DNA of 64,000 bases. Source: Streptomyces sp. NA04227. Its GTDB lineage: Bacteria > Actinomycetota > Actinomycetes > Streptomycetales > Streptomycetaceae. Position 1 is the first letter of the stretch; every line of letters starts with the position of its first letter. The notes beneath the pieces are model-generated. The model was not told the origin of the DNA. It saw only the letters and a program-made list of their open reading frames with translations, and made no database searches. The position numbers and the translations under genes are program-made. Shown here piece after piece: positions 49,301-58,460 of this stretch. Location of the stretch: the NCBI RefSeq assembly GCF_013364195.1, contig NZ_CP054918.1:5445001-5509000 (forward strand). The letters run 5' to 3'.

Positions 49301-49685
49301 CGGTCCGGAACTCCGCCAGATCGCTGGAGTGCGCGGCGGCCTCCAGCCGGTAACCGCCGTCGACGGTGAGCAGGATCTCGGGGCCCAGCGCCCTGCGCAG
49401 CCCGCTGACCAGGTTGTACACCTGGGCCCGCGCACTCCCCGGAGGGTCCTCCCACAGCATGTCCACGACGCGTTCGGCGGTGAGCAGACGACCCGCGTTC
49501 AGTACGAGCAGGGCCAGCAGCTCGCGCTCGCGGCCGGGACGCAGCCGTACGGGCTCCGGACCTCGGCGGGCCTCCACCTGCCCCAGAACCCCGAACCACA
49601 CCCCGCTCGGCGCCTCACAAACATCCCGCACATTCCGCGCATACCGGGTGTCAGGTGTGTCCCGTACGCCCCGCACGTTCCGCAT
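46368..49685 (-). CDS. AfsR-like SARP transcriptional regulator (OmpR HTH, BTAD, NB-ARC, TPR)
   Basis: 1105 residues. The winged OmpR/SARP HTH (about 30-105) contains LRPGRERELLALLVLNAGRLLTAERVVDMLWEDPPGSARAQVYNLVSGLRRAL. The BTAD domain (about 115-265) ends RRLQEQILLG. After a Pro/Thr-rich linker (about 270-365) comes an NB-ARC ATPase: P-loop LTGPGGVGKTALAL near 385, Walker B RMLLVLDDVHDENQIRPLL and CAVLATSRNRLTAL. The C-terminal ~450 residues are TPR-like. Such regulators activate secondary metabolism; its closeness to the NRPS cluster (1.6 kb) makes it a candidate cluster activator. The start is ATG 49685 with GGAGGGG seven bases upstream. Confidence 0.92.
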   Translation of the reverse strand: MRNVRGVRDTPDTRYARNVRDVCEAPSGVWFGVLGQVEARRGPEPVRLRPGRERELLALLVLNAGRLLTAERVVDMLWEDPPGSARAQVYNLVSGLRRALGPEILLTVDGGYRLEAAAHSSDLAEFRTASTRGRGAADQGASESAAELLTVALGRWRGEALGDCAAPFAAAARQGLEDERLRALEALLDVQLGLGRYEEVLAEVGPWLERQPHREDLYRRQMHALAAQDRRADALATYRRAYRRLQDDLGVAPGPSLRRLQEQILLGALPAPVPAPASGPGPTTRPTLDPTPAHTPGPGPTTGPAPLTPLNRIPTQPHPPTPTPTETETRINPASPAPSTPPPPPTPRQLPPTPETLYGRAHLLTELHTALHRRGLAAPVVVLTGPGGVGKTALALHAGHRMAGRFPGGQLYADLRGSQAVPADAAQTTARFLRSLGVDGQDVPADPDERAAELRSRLAGRRMLLVLDDVHDENQIRPLLPGTGDCAVLATSRNRLTALTALADARVFRVSTLAPGDAVSLLAGLAGEERARAEAEATAEVAALCGHLPLALRIAGARLAARPDWTVRAFRDRLAQHHQRLDQLAVGDLDVRAGIDLSYRSLTPELRVALRRLGLLDAHSVPGWVLGSLTGVGFERAARLLDQLVERHLVEACGVDQAGQSRYQLHALVRDFAQERVLAEDSGAEREAALERLLGGWLSLASQAAGRLGHGGVLDPVPLNEEAPAAVALLVRQQPERWFAAEQASLIGAVHLACRLRRAELACDLALQLDSYLVIRFYEAEREAVIRAAIASCGEGPATDRRLSRLYFLLCWAMYQQDRYEELAQAAERGLRVATDLGDPEVVADASWQLGRATALRGALPEAAAYYRETVRSAEHLGLSERAHVYALTGLANVLADLGDTTAAVQHYDQALDRHRTPDRTRVVMLLRCAEALADGEQGLRARELLAEAGQLVGDIGDEVGAAHVARVHALADLADGDWPRARALLDSALGTLRAHRERSGTALAVRTLGDAALGAGEWTAAREHLGEARELHLRMALPVEIARTEARLAVALRLCGENAPADRHTRAYRDLLDRLRLPTSSLRLPGHVHRLLAAGDVAGQGGQS

Positions 49686-50092
49686 TCGGTGGCCCCTCCG
49701 TACGCCGATGCCGCCACATCGCCCGCCGCCCGCGCTCGCATCCTCGGCCCCCAGGACTGCGAGCATGCGAACACCAGGTACTTCCAGGGTGTCCGGGCAA
49801 CTTTACGGTCGGGGTGGTGGCTGTGAAGTACCTGGATCCTGGGGGGAGTTGGGGTGGATTCGGGGAGGGGGCGGGAGGCCGTCCGCCGGGTCGGCGCCTC
49901 CCGCGGCGACCCGGCACCGGGCGGCCGGCATCCCTGGGCCCCGGGACTTGGGAGCCCAGGTCCCGGGGGGCCTGGATCAGGTGCTCGGCGGTCGGAGGCC
50001 TCGCCCCCGCACGCCGTAGACTGGTGGACCGGTCCGCGCGTGCCTGCGCCGCCCGGGCCCTCCACCAGACCTCACGTACGGGAAGTCGCAAC
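49686..50092. promoter_or_regulatory. Divergent region between the SARP and ychF genes, with long inverted repeat
   Basis: The perfect 11-bp inverted repeat CCAGGTACTTC / GAAGTACCTGG (49774-49784 and 49825-49835) encloses 40 bp and may be an operator or cruciform. A strong hairpin with stem CCCCGGGAC/GTCCCGGGG (49939-49947, 49960-49968) follows. TAGACT at 50017-50022 is a -10 candidate for ychF. Confidence 0.55.
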
Positions 50093-51181
<1,089 letters not shown>

Positions 51182-51227
51182 CGGCTTCCGGAGCCCCGCT
51201 CCTGGTCACTACCAAACCTGCGTGTCG

Positions 51228-51261
51228 AACGGCCGCGTCCCGAGTGGTGGACGCGGCCGTT
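51228..51261. terminator. Terminator between ychF and the polyprenyl synthase gene
   Basis: Perfect 13-bp stem AACGGCCGCGTCC / GGACGCGGCCGTT with an 8-nt loop, between convergent genes. Confidence 0.85.
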
Positions 51262-51297
51262 TCAGGTCGTTGCCGGGGCGCGGTCTCCCCTGTTGAG

Positions 51298-52299
51298 TCA
51301 GCCGCTCTTGGTCCTGTCAACGACGAAATCGCAGAGCATCTCAAGGACGTCACGCGCTGGTGAGTCGGGCAGGTTGGTGATCTCCTGCCTGGCTATGCCC
51401 GCCCACTTCCGTACTTCCGCCCGTGTCATGTCGACGGCTGGATGCTCTTGGAGGAGCTTGAGTGCCTCGGCGTGCAGGGCGGGGTCTGTCAGTTGGCCGG
51501 ACCGCATCAACTCCACGAGCCGGGCATCCGTGGCGAGGGACGAGCGAGAGGCGTAGATCATCGGCAGGGTGGGGACACCCTCGCGGAGGTCGGCCCCCGG
51601 GGGCTTGCCGCTCTGGTCGGTCCCGCTGGTGATGTCGAGTACGTCGTCGGACAACTGGTAGGCGATCCCCCACGCTTCGCATGCTCTCCCGATCCGCGCC
51701 ACGATCTCGCCCGGCGCACCCGAGAGGAGGCCGCCGAGCTCGCCCGAGGCGGCGAACAGCGATGCGGTCTTGTTGGCGAGGACGCCGAGATAGTGATTGA
51801 GCCTGTCGGCCTCGGACTGCGGGCCTGCCGTCTCGGCCGACTGCCCCTCGCAGAGTCGAATGAAGGTCCGTGCGTGGAGACGGATCGCCTCATCCCCAAG
51901 TTCTGCCAGGAGTTGGGACGCGCGTGCGTAGAGGAAGTCTCCGGTCAGTACGGCGACTTTCGTGCCCCACAGCACGTGCGCGCTCGGCACCCCGCGCCGG
52001 ATGGTGGCCTCGTCCATGACGTCGTCGTGGTACAGCGTCCCGATGTGAGTGAGTTCCATGGACGCTGCGGCCGACAGGATGCGCTCGTCTCGATGAGCTC
52101 CGAACTGGGCGCCCAAGAAAACAAGAAAGGGCCGAAGTCGTTTTCCGCCGGCGCTGATCAGGTGGCGCGCAGAGGCGGCCAGCAGGTCATTGTCTGTTTC
52201 CACAGCAGCGAAGAGACGTTCCTCCACCAGCTTCATGCTTTGGGTGAGCTCGTCGGCCAATTCCGCATCGGCAATGTTCAGGGGCAGATCAGGCCTCAC
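51298..52299 (-). CDS. Trans-polyprenyl diphosphate synthase (long-chain type), cluster-associated
   Basis: 333 residues. AGGKRLRPFLVFL binds IPP. The first Asp-rich motif is HDDVMDEA and the second is SDDVLDI, followed by SGKPPGADLREGVPTLP. The residues just before the first motif (THIGTLYH) are small or non-blocking, the pattern of long-chain (heptaprenyl-like) synthases. Streptomyces have a similar enzyme for menaquinone, so this may be that gene or a cluster paralogue; its less GC-biased codons and position beside the exporter favour the cluster. The start is GTG 52299 with GGAG six bases upstream. Confidence 0.85.
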   Translation of the reverse strand: MRPDLPLNIADAELADELTQSMKLVEERLFAAVETDNDLLAASARHLISAGGKRLRPFLVFLGAQFGAHRDERILSAAASMELTHIGTLYHDDVMDEATIRRGVPSAHVLWGTKVAVLTGDFLYARASQLLAELGDEAIRLHARTFIRLCEGQSAETAGPQSEADRLNHYLGVLANKTASLFAASGELGGLLSGAPGEIVARIGRACEAWGIAYQLSDDVLDITSGTDQSGKPPGADLREGVPTLPMIYASRSSLATDARLVELMRSGQLTDPALHAEALKLLQEHPAVDMTRAEVRKWAGIARQEITNLPDSPARDVLEMLCDFVVDRTKSG

Positions 52300-52339
52300 G
52301 AAAATCTCCAACTGTACCCAGTAAATCAAGCATCAACGG

Positions 52340-53647
52340 TCACATCTCATGGTGCTGAACGTCTTGACGTTCAGCAGGAGCATCTCCATGCCCACCCCCC
52401 ACTGACTCGGCGGCAGAAGTGCCCGGTGGCCGCCCGCGCAGGTTTCTGATCTCGGGAACCAGTGGAGCAGTGGCGCTGAGCAGCACGATGAGAACGCCGC
52501 TGCAGGTGAGGATGACTGGGAGGCCGAACGCGTCGGCCAGCCCACCAGCCGCTGCGGTTCCCGCCGGGCTGAGGGCGTAATTCCCGAATGCGTCGTACGA
52601 GGAGATACGAGAGAGCTCCTCCGGCGGGATCTCCTGCTGTAGCGCGATGGCCCAACCCACCTCGAAGATTTCGAGGAATGCCCCGGCGAGAAAGGACAAG
52701 GCAATATTGACCGGTGTTGTCAAGGGAATCGCGAGCGCGAAGAACAGCAGGGACAGGGCAGGAAAGGAAAGAATTCCCGCCAGGAGTATGCGGCGTGGCC
52801 GGAATCTGAGCAGCACCATGCCGCCGACAACGGCTCCGAAGCCGTACGCGGCGACGATGAATCCCCAACTGCGCGCACCGCCGAGGTGGAGATCGGCGGC
52901 CAAGGGTCCCAATACCGCGATCAGGGCCGAGCTTGCGGTGGTGAAGACCCCGGACAGGGCCACTGTCACCCACAGCCAGCGCCGAGAAGTGAACGTCCGC
53001 CATCCCTGGCGGAGTTCGGAAATCATGTTGGACTTCCGGACCTGAGGCAGGTTCGTGAAGCTCATGCGAAACCTGAGGGCCGCGGCGATCGCGAAGCTCG
53101 CGGCGTCGATGCCGAGACCCAGCCCCGCACCCCAGAACGCGACGAGTAGACCGCCGAGTGCGGCACCGACGATCGATGCCGTGTTGCGGGACATGCGATC
53201 CAGCGCGACAGCCTGCTGCCGGTGTGCGGCCGGTACCGTGTGGGGGAGCAGCCCCTGCGCGGCCGGGTAACTGACGGCCACGCCCATGCCGCCGATCGCG
53301 GACAACACGCCCAGGTGCCACACCTGGGCGTGACCGCTGACAACCAGACCGGCCGCGGCACCTTCGGCGGCGGCCTGCGCGACGTTCGCGGCGACCAGGA
53401 CTCGGTGACGGGGCCAGCGGTCCGCGATCACCCCGCCGATCAGAAGGAAGGCGATGAGAGGGACGAGCTTGGCGGCCGCGATGAGTCCGACGTCGCCGGC
53501 CGAACCGCCAACATCGAGGACTGCGAAGGGTATTGCCACAGTCGCAATCGAAGTTCCCGTAACCGAGATGGCATTACAGGTTACGAGCAGCCGGAAATTA
53601 CGACTCTGAAGAGGGCCTTGCAAAGTGGGGAGCTGAAGGAACTGCAC
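52340..53647 (-). CDS. MFS exporter (EntS-like, MFS_3 family)
   Basis: 435 residues with twelve predicted membrane segments. The start MQFLQLPTLQGPLQSRNFRLLVTCNAISVTGTSIATVAIPFAVLD and the inter-helix motif GGVIADRWPRHRVLVAANV are those of the enterobactin-exporter-like MFS_3 family. It lies 40 bp upstream of the polyprenyl synthase, in the same direction, and divergent from the first NRPS, so export of the NRPS product or self-protection is the likely role. Confidence 0.88.
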   Translation of the reverse strand: MQFLQLPTLQGPLQSRNFRLLVTCNAISVTGTSIATVAIPFAVLDVGGSAGDVGLIAAAKLVPLIAFLLIGGVIADRWPRHRVLVAANVAQAAAEGAAAGLVVSGHAQVWHLGVLSAIGGMGVAVSYPAAQGLLPHTVPAAHRQQAVALDRMSRNTASIVGAALGGLLVAFWGAGLGLGIDAASFAIAAALRFRMSFTNLPQVRKSNMISELRQGWRTFTSRRWLWVTVALSGVFTTASSALIAVLGPLAADLHLGGARSWGFIVAAYGFGAVVGGMVLLRFRPRRILLAGILSFPALSLLFFALAIPLTTPVNIALSFLAGAFLEIFEVGWAIALQQEIPPEELSRISSYDAFGNYALSPAGTAAAGGLADAFGLPVILTCSGVLIVLLSATAPLVPEIRNLRGRPPGTSAAESVGGGHGDAPAERQDVQHHEM

Positions 53648-53997
53648 TTGCTGCGCTCCCTCGCGGGCCGTGTCTGCTTCGACTCACTTGCGACGACGGC
53701 CTGTTGTCTAACACTCGGCGAGGCCGCGAGCCATCAAACTCGTGGTTCGGATGGCTGTCAAGGTGTCGTCGATTGCAGAGGCTAAGAGACCTCGAATCGC
53801 GAAGTGATCTCAGTCACTTCATGAGTGTGCGCGTACCGAACACCCGGAATCAGTCACTCCGTTAAGCCTGTAGGCGGAGGCTTGGGGTCCCCTCCGGCCT
53901 GTACCTCTCAAGCGTCGGATCAAGCCCTCTTGCAACTCGGTGCTCGCTGGTAAGGTCCAATAAGGGAAGGGCTGTTCGACAGATAGCCCCACGGGGG
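53648..53997. promoter_or_regulatory. Divergent exporter-NRPS regulatory region
   Basis: 350 bp with no gene. A perfect palindrome GAAGTGA-TCTCAG-TCACTTC (53801-53820) is a likely operator. TTGCAA (53930-53935) and TAAGGT (53951-53956) form a weak promoter for the NRPS, 42 bp before its start. GGGGG lies just before ATG 53998. Confidence 0.5.
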
Positions 53998-56900
53998 ATG
54001 CGAGAGGGGCTCGAGTTGAACTCGGAAGACCGCAGGGTCGAGTTGTCGTTCGGGCAGCGTCGGTTGTGGCTTGCCGATCAGGTTGCGCCGGGGAGTTTGG
54101 CTTACAGCACTCCGTTCATTTTGCGGTTGCGGGGGCGGGTGCGTCCTGATGTGTTGCGGGCGTGTTTGAGTGAGGTTGTCCGGCGGCACGAGGTGTTGCG
54201 GACGACGTTTGTTGTGGAGAGTGGCGTTCCGGTTCAGGTGGTGGGTGCGCCGTTCGAGGTGGGTCTTCCGGTTGTGGACTGTCGTGGTGGGGGTCGGGGG
54301 GCGGTGGATTCGGCGATTCGTGAAGAGTTGTCGGTGCCGTTCGATCTGGCGCGGGGTCCTTTGTTGCGGGGTTGTCTGATCCTGGTTGATGAGGATGACA
54401 GTGTGTTGGTGCTGAATATGCATCACATTGCTGTTGATGGTTGGTCTGTTGGTGTTCTGCAGGATGAGTTGCTGGCTCTTTATCCGGCGTTGTGCCGGGG
54501 GGAGGCGGCGCCTTTGGCGGAGTTGCCGGTGCAGTATGCCGATTATGCGCTGTGGCAGGTGGGGGAGCTTGCGGGGGAGCGTCGGCGGGAGTTGGAGTCG
54601 TTTTGGCGTGAACGGCTTGCGGGGGCGCCTGCGTATATGAGGTTGCCGTATGACCGGGAGCCGGCGGCGGGTGCGGGGTGGGAAGGGGATACGCACAGTT
54701 TCACGCTGGATGCGGAACTGGTCGCGGGGTTGCGTGTGTTGGCGCGTGAGGAGGGGTGTACTCCCTTCATGGTGTTGCTTGCCGGGTACAAGGTGTTGTT
54801 GCATCGCTTGACCGGTGAGACGGACATTGTGGTGGCGACGCCGGTTGCGGGGCGGAATCATCCGTCGTTGGACCAGCTCATCGGGTTCTTCGTCAACAAC
54901 CTGGTGTTGCGTACTGATCTCGGTGGCGGGGCCGGTTTTCGTGAGGTGCTGCGGCGAGTGCGGGAGACCGTTCTCGAGGCGCAGGATCATCAGGATCTGC
55001 CCTTCGACATGGTGGTGGCCGCTACCCGCCCACCACGCAAACCCGATCGGACCCCATACCTTCAGGCAACGCTCGTTCACCAGCCGGAACCGGTGTCCGA
55101 GTACCGCATCGGCGACCTCGTGGCCACACCGACCCAGGCACCACTGCCGGGTGCCCCGGTGGACCTGGTCTTCTCCGTTTTCGAGGGAACCTCCACAGAT
55201 ATCCAGGTCAACTACCGAAGTGACCTGTTCGACGCCGACTCGGTGAAATCGATCAGTGACCAGTTCGTCGAAGTGCTGCGTCAGGGCGTGTCCGGCGACA
55301 AGGGAGCGGACCGCGACCTACGAGCCCTGGAGAGCGCGGAGCAGCCCGCCTCCGTCCTCGTCGGTCCGACACGGCCCGATCTGCTGAACCTCGACCTCGA
55401 GAAGGCGTTGGACGCCGTTGCCCATCGGCAGCCGGATGCGACCGCGCTGCAGAGCGCGGGTGACAGCCTGACGTACTCCGAACTGATCGCGGCGAGCGAT
55501 GAGGTGGCCGCTTCCCTGCGAGCCGCGGGGATCGGCAGGGGGCACGTGGTCGGAATCTCCCTGGAACCAGGGCTCGCCCTGGTGGTCGTCCTGGTCGCCA
55601 CCGTGCGTATCGGCGCGGCGTACATGTGTCTGGACACGGCTGCGCCCGAGGAGCGCAATGCCTGGCTGCTCGATGACGCCGGATGCTCCGTCGTGGTGTC
55701 GCACACCGGTGAATCGGCACCCAATGAGTGGGCGTCCCTCGCCTATGACCGGTTCTCCGAAGAACGAAGGCCGTGGAGCGGCGGGGACGACTTTCCCGCA
55801 TCCAAGCGTCCGGCGTACATCGTTTACACCTCCGGTTCCACTGGGGAACCGAAGGGCGTTGTCCTCGTGCACGACGCGGTGTGCAACTGGGCACTGGGGA
55901 TGGGCGAGGCCATGGGCGTCGGCCCTCGGACGAACCTTGCCCAGCTGGCTGCCCCGTCGTTCGACGTCATGTCCGCAGAGGTGTGGATGGCGTTGCTGAC
56001 CGGCGCCAGGCTCAGCGTCATACCTCGGCACGAGCGACGCGGTGCGAGCGTTACCGCCGAGGCCTTGAGGCGTGAGGGTGTCACGCTCTACATGGGCACA
56101 CCCGGACCGCTCACCGTGATCGAGCCCGACGACGTGCCGTTGATCGACAAGATCGTCGTGGGCGGCGACGTCCTGTCGGACACCCTGGTCAAGAAGTGGC
56201 TGCCGCAGGCGGACGTGGGCCAGGTGTACGGAGCCAGCGAAGGCACCATGTCCACGACGATCGGCGTACTTGACGCGGGCTCACCAGCCAATCGGGCCGG
56301 CCGGCCGCTGCCCAACACGTCCATCCACATCCTGTCGGAGACGCTGGAGCCGTTGCCCATGGGGACGGTGGGCGAGATTTTCATCTGTGGCGTCGGTGTA
56401 GGCCAGGAGTACTTCGAGCGACGGGCCCTGACCGCGGAGAAGTTCCTGCCCGACCCGTTCAGCGGCGAACCCGGCAGCCGTATGTACCGCACCGGCGATC
56501 TGGGCCGTATATCGCCCGGCGGTGAACTGGAGTTCATCGGTCGTTGCGACGACATGGTCAAGATCCGGGGTGTCCGGGTCGAGCCCGCAGAGGTCGAAGC
56601 GGCCATCAGTGCCCTTGCCGGGGTATCCGCCTGTGCGGTGGCCGCGGACAAGGACAAACACGGCGCAACGATTCTCCGCGCATACGTGATCATGAAGGAC
56701 CCGACGATTGATGAAAGGTCACTGCGCGCGCTCACGGAAACCGCTCTTCCCGCCAGCATGATCCCGCATTCGATCGTGTACGTCGATTCCTTCCCGCTGA
56801 CCACGAATGGGAAGGTCGATCGCGCCAGCTTGCTGGAGATCTCGCCCGCGGAAGCGAAGAGCGGTGGCAGGGAATCCCTTTCCGAGGCAATGAACATTGT

Positions 56901-58455
56901 TCTCGACGTGTGGGAGGAAGTTCTCGGTCACAGCCCCATCGCAGTGTCCGACAACTTCTTCGAACTCGGCGGCGACTCGCTGGGAGCGATCCGGATCATC
57001 GCCAGGTTGGAGCCGGCGTTCTCGGTGCAGATCGAGTTCTCCGAATTCCTGAGGAACGCTACTGCGCATGGCCTCCTCCGCCACATCGAGGGATTGCGGG
57101 GAGTGGGTGCCAAGACCGCACCCCTGCCGAGGACTTCGCCATCCTCCAAGGCCGAGTTGTCGTTCGGGCAGCGTCGGTTGTGGCTTGCCGATCAGGTTGC
57201 GCCGGGGAGTTTGGCTTACAGCACTCCGTTCATTTTGCGGTTGCGGGGGCGGGTGCGTCCTGATGTGTTGCGGGCGTGTTTGAGTGAGGTTGTCCGGCGG
57301 CACGAGGTGTTGCGGACGACGTTTGTTGTGGAGAGTGGCGTTCCGGTTCAGGTGGTGGGTGCGCCGTTCGAGGTGGGTCTTCCGGTTGTGGACTGTCGTG
57401 GTGGGGGTCGGGGGGCGGTGGATTCGGCGATTCGTGAAGAGTTGTCGGTGCCGTTCGATCTGGCGCGGGGTCCTTTGTTGCGGGGTTGTCTGATCCTGGT
57501 TGATGAGGATGACAGTGTGTTGGTGCTGAATATGCATCACATTGCTGTTGATGGTTGGTCTGTTGGTGTTCTGCAGGATGAGTTGCTGGCTCTTTATCCG
57601 GCGTTGTGCCGGGGGGAGGCGGCGCCTTTGGCGGAGTTGCCGGTGCAGTATGCCGATTATGCGCTGTGGCAGGTGGGGGAGCTTGCGGGGGAGCGTCGGC
57701 GGGAGTTGGAGTCGTTTTGGCGTGAACGGCTTGCGGGGGCGCCTGCGTATATGAGGTTGCCGTATGACCGGGAGCCGGCGGCGGGTGCGGGGTGGGAAGG
57801 GGATACGCACAGTTTCACGCTGGATGCGGAACTGGTCGCGGGGTTGCGTGTGTTGGCGCGTGAGGAGGGGTGTACTCCCTTCATGGTGTTGCTTGCCGGG
57901 TACAAGGTGTTGTTGCATCGCTTGACCGGTGAGACGGACATTGTGGTGGCGACGCCGGTTGCGGGGCGGAATCATCCGTCGTTGGACCAGCTCATCGGGT
58001 TCTTCGTCAACAACCTGGTGTTGCGTACTGATCTCGGTGGCGGGGCCGGTTTTCGTGAGGTGCTGCGGCGAGTGCGGGAGACCGTTCTCGAGGCGCAGGA
58101 TCATCAGGATCTGCCCTTCGACATGGTCGTGGCCGCTACCCGCCCACCACGCAAACTCGACCGGACCCCGTACACGGAAGTCTGGTTCGCTTTGAGCCGA
58201 AGTCATCATTTCGAAAAAGAACTGGAAGACATCTCGGTCTCGAACGAGGACTACACACAAGGCCGCGACAGTGTTCGGCACGACTTCACTCTCGATGTGT
58301 GCGCAGACGAAGACACCATGCAAGCCACGCTCTTGTGCCGTGACGGAATGTACTCCCGGGCAGAGATCGCGCAATTGATGGCTCTGTGGAAAGAAATTCT
58401 CGTTGGCGGCCTCCGTGCGCCGGACCGCCCGATACGTGAACTTATCGCCGACTAG
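53998..58455 (+). CDS. Non-ribosomal peptide synthetase, domains C-A-PCP-C
   Basis: 1485 residues. C1 (about 12-440): SFGQRRLWLADQ and HHxxxDG motif M-HHIAVDGW at 142-147. A (about 465-960): YTSGSTGEPKG near 610, YGASEGT in place of YGPTE, YRTGDLGR, GRCDDMVKIRGVRVEP and NGKVDR lysine. PCP: FELGGDSLGAI with the phosphopantetheine site Ser994. C2 (about 1052-1485): HHIAVDG at 1180-1186. It builds an amide between an upstream acyl donor and the A-loaded amino acid, then C2 passes it to the A-PCP of the next NRPS. No epimerase or thioesterase. The A-domain specificity cannot be read safely. C1 and C2 share a 975-bp repeat. Confidence 0.95.
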   Translation: MREGLELNSEDRRVELSFGQRRLWLADQVAPGSLAYSTPFILRLRGRVRPDVLRACLSEVVRRHEVLRTTFVVESGVPVQVVGAPFEVGLPVVDCRGGGRGAVDSAIREELSVPFDLARGPLLRGCLILVDEDDSVLVLNMHHIAVDGWSVGVLQDELLALYPALCRGEAAPLAELPVQYADYALWQVGELAGERRRELESFWRERLAGAPAYMRLPYDREPAAGAGWEGDTHSFTLDAELVAGLRVLAREEGCTPFMVLLAGYKVLLHRLTGETDIVVATPVAGRNHPSLDQLIGFFVNNLVLRTDLGGGAGFREVLRRVRETVLEAQDHQDLPFDMVVAATRPPRKPDRTPYLQATLVHQPEPVSEYRIGDLVATPTQAPLPGAPVDLVFSVFEGTSTDIQVNYRSDLFDADSVKSISDQFVEVLRQGVSGDKGADRDLRALESAEQPASVLVGPTRPDLLNLDLEKALDAVAHRQPDATALQSAGDSLTYSELIAASDEVAASLRAAGIGRGHVVGISLEPGLALVVVLVATVRIGAAYMCLDTAAPEERNAWLLDDAGCSVVVSHTGESAPNEWASLAYDRFSEERRPWSGGDDFPASKRPAYIVYTSGSTGEPKGVVLVHDAVCNWALGMGEAMGVGPRTNLAQLAAPSFDVMSAEVWMALLTGARLSVIPRHERRGASVTAEALRREGVTLYMGTPGPLTVIEPDDVPLIDKIVVGGDVLSDTLVKKWLPQADVGQVYGASEGTMSTTIGVLDAGSPANRAGRPLPNTSIHILSETLEPLPMGTVGEIFICGVGVGQEYFERRALTAEKFLPDPFSGEPGSRMYRTGDLGRISPGGELEFIGRCDDMVKIRGVRVEPAEVEAAISALAGVSACAVAADKDKHGATILRAYVIMKDPTIDERSLRALTETALPASMIPHSIVYVDSFPLTTNGKVDRASLLEISPAEAKSGGRESLSEAMNIVLDVWEEVLGHSPIAVSDNFFELGGDSLGAIRIIARLEPAFSVQIEFSEFLRNATAHGLLRHIEGLRGVGAKTAPLPRTSPSSKAELSFGQRRLWLADQVAPGSLAYSTPFILRLRGRVRPDVLRACLSEVVRRHEVLRTTFVVESGVPVQVVGAPFEVGLPVVDCRGGGRGAVDSAIREELSVPFDLARGPLLRGCLILVDEDDSVLVLNMHHIAVDGWSVGVLQDELLALYPALCRGEAAPLAELPVQYADYALWQVGELAGERRRELESFWRERLAGAPAYMRLPYDREPAAGAGWEGDTHSFTLDAELVAGLRVLAREEGCTPFMVLLAGYKVLLHRLTGETDIVVATPVAGRNHPSLDQLIGFFVNNLVLRTDLGGGAGFREVLRRVRETVLEAQDHQDLPFDMVVAATRPPRKLDRTPYTEVWFALSRSHHFEKELEDISVSNEDYTQGRDSVRHDFTLDVCADEDTMQATLLCRDGMYSRAEIAQLMALWKEILVGGLRAPDRPIRELIAD
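54039..55013 (+). repeat. 975-bp direct repeat, copy 1 (C1 domain N-lobe)
   Basis: Matches 57153-58127 with an offset of 3114 bp (1038 codons). Reading the two copies line by line I find no difference. It starts at CGAGTTGTCGTTCGGGCAG and ends at the first mismatch, 55014 G against 58128 C. Codons in the repeat prefer T or G at the third position (GTT, TTG, GGG, CCG), unlike the sequence after it. Confidence 0.93.
57153..58127 (+). repeat. 975-bp direct repeat, copy 2 (C2 domain N-lobe)
   Basis: Second copy of the repeat at 54039-55013. Beyond 58127 similarity continues for about 50 bp with a few changes (AAACCCGATCGG against AAACTCGACCGG), after which the two C-domain C-lobes are unrelated in sequence. 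Confidence 0.93.
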
Positions 58456-58460
58456 GGAGT

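Noticed and set aside
54039..58127. Insertion sequence or transposon flanked by the 975-bp direct repeats
   Set aside because: Both repeats are in-frame coding parts of C domains and the DNA between them is an A-PCP unit; there is no transposase or terminal inverted repeat.
56719..58374. 551-codon minus-strand frame, with a related 386-codon frame at 53920-55080, opposite the NRPS
   Set aside because: Both come from the duplicated T/G-wobble C-domain segment read backwards (Arg/His/Pro/Gln-rich product); the identical copies make them look conserved.
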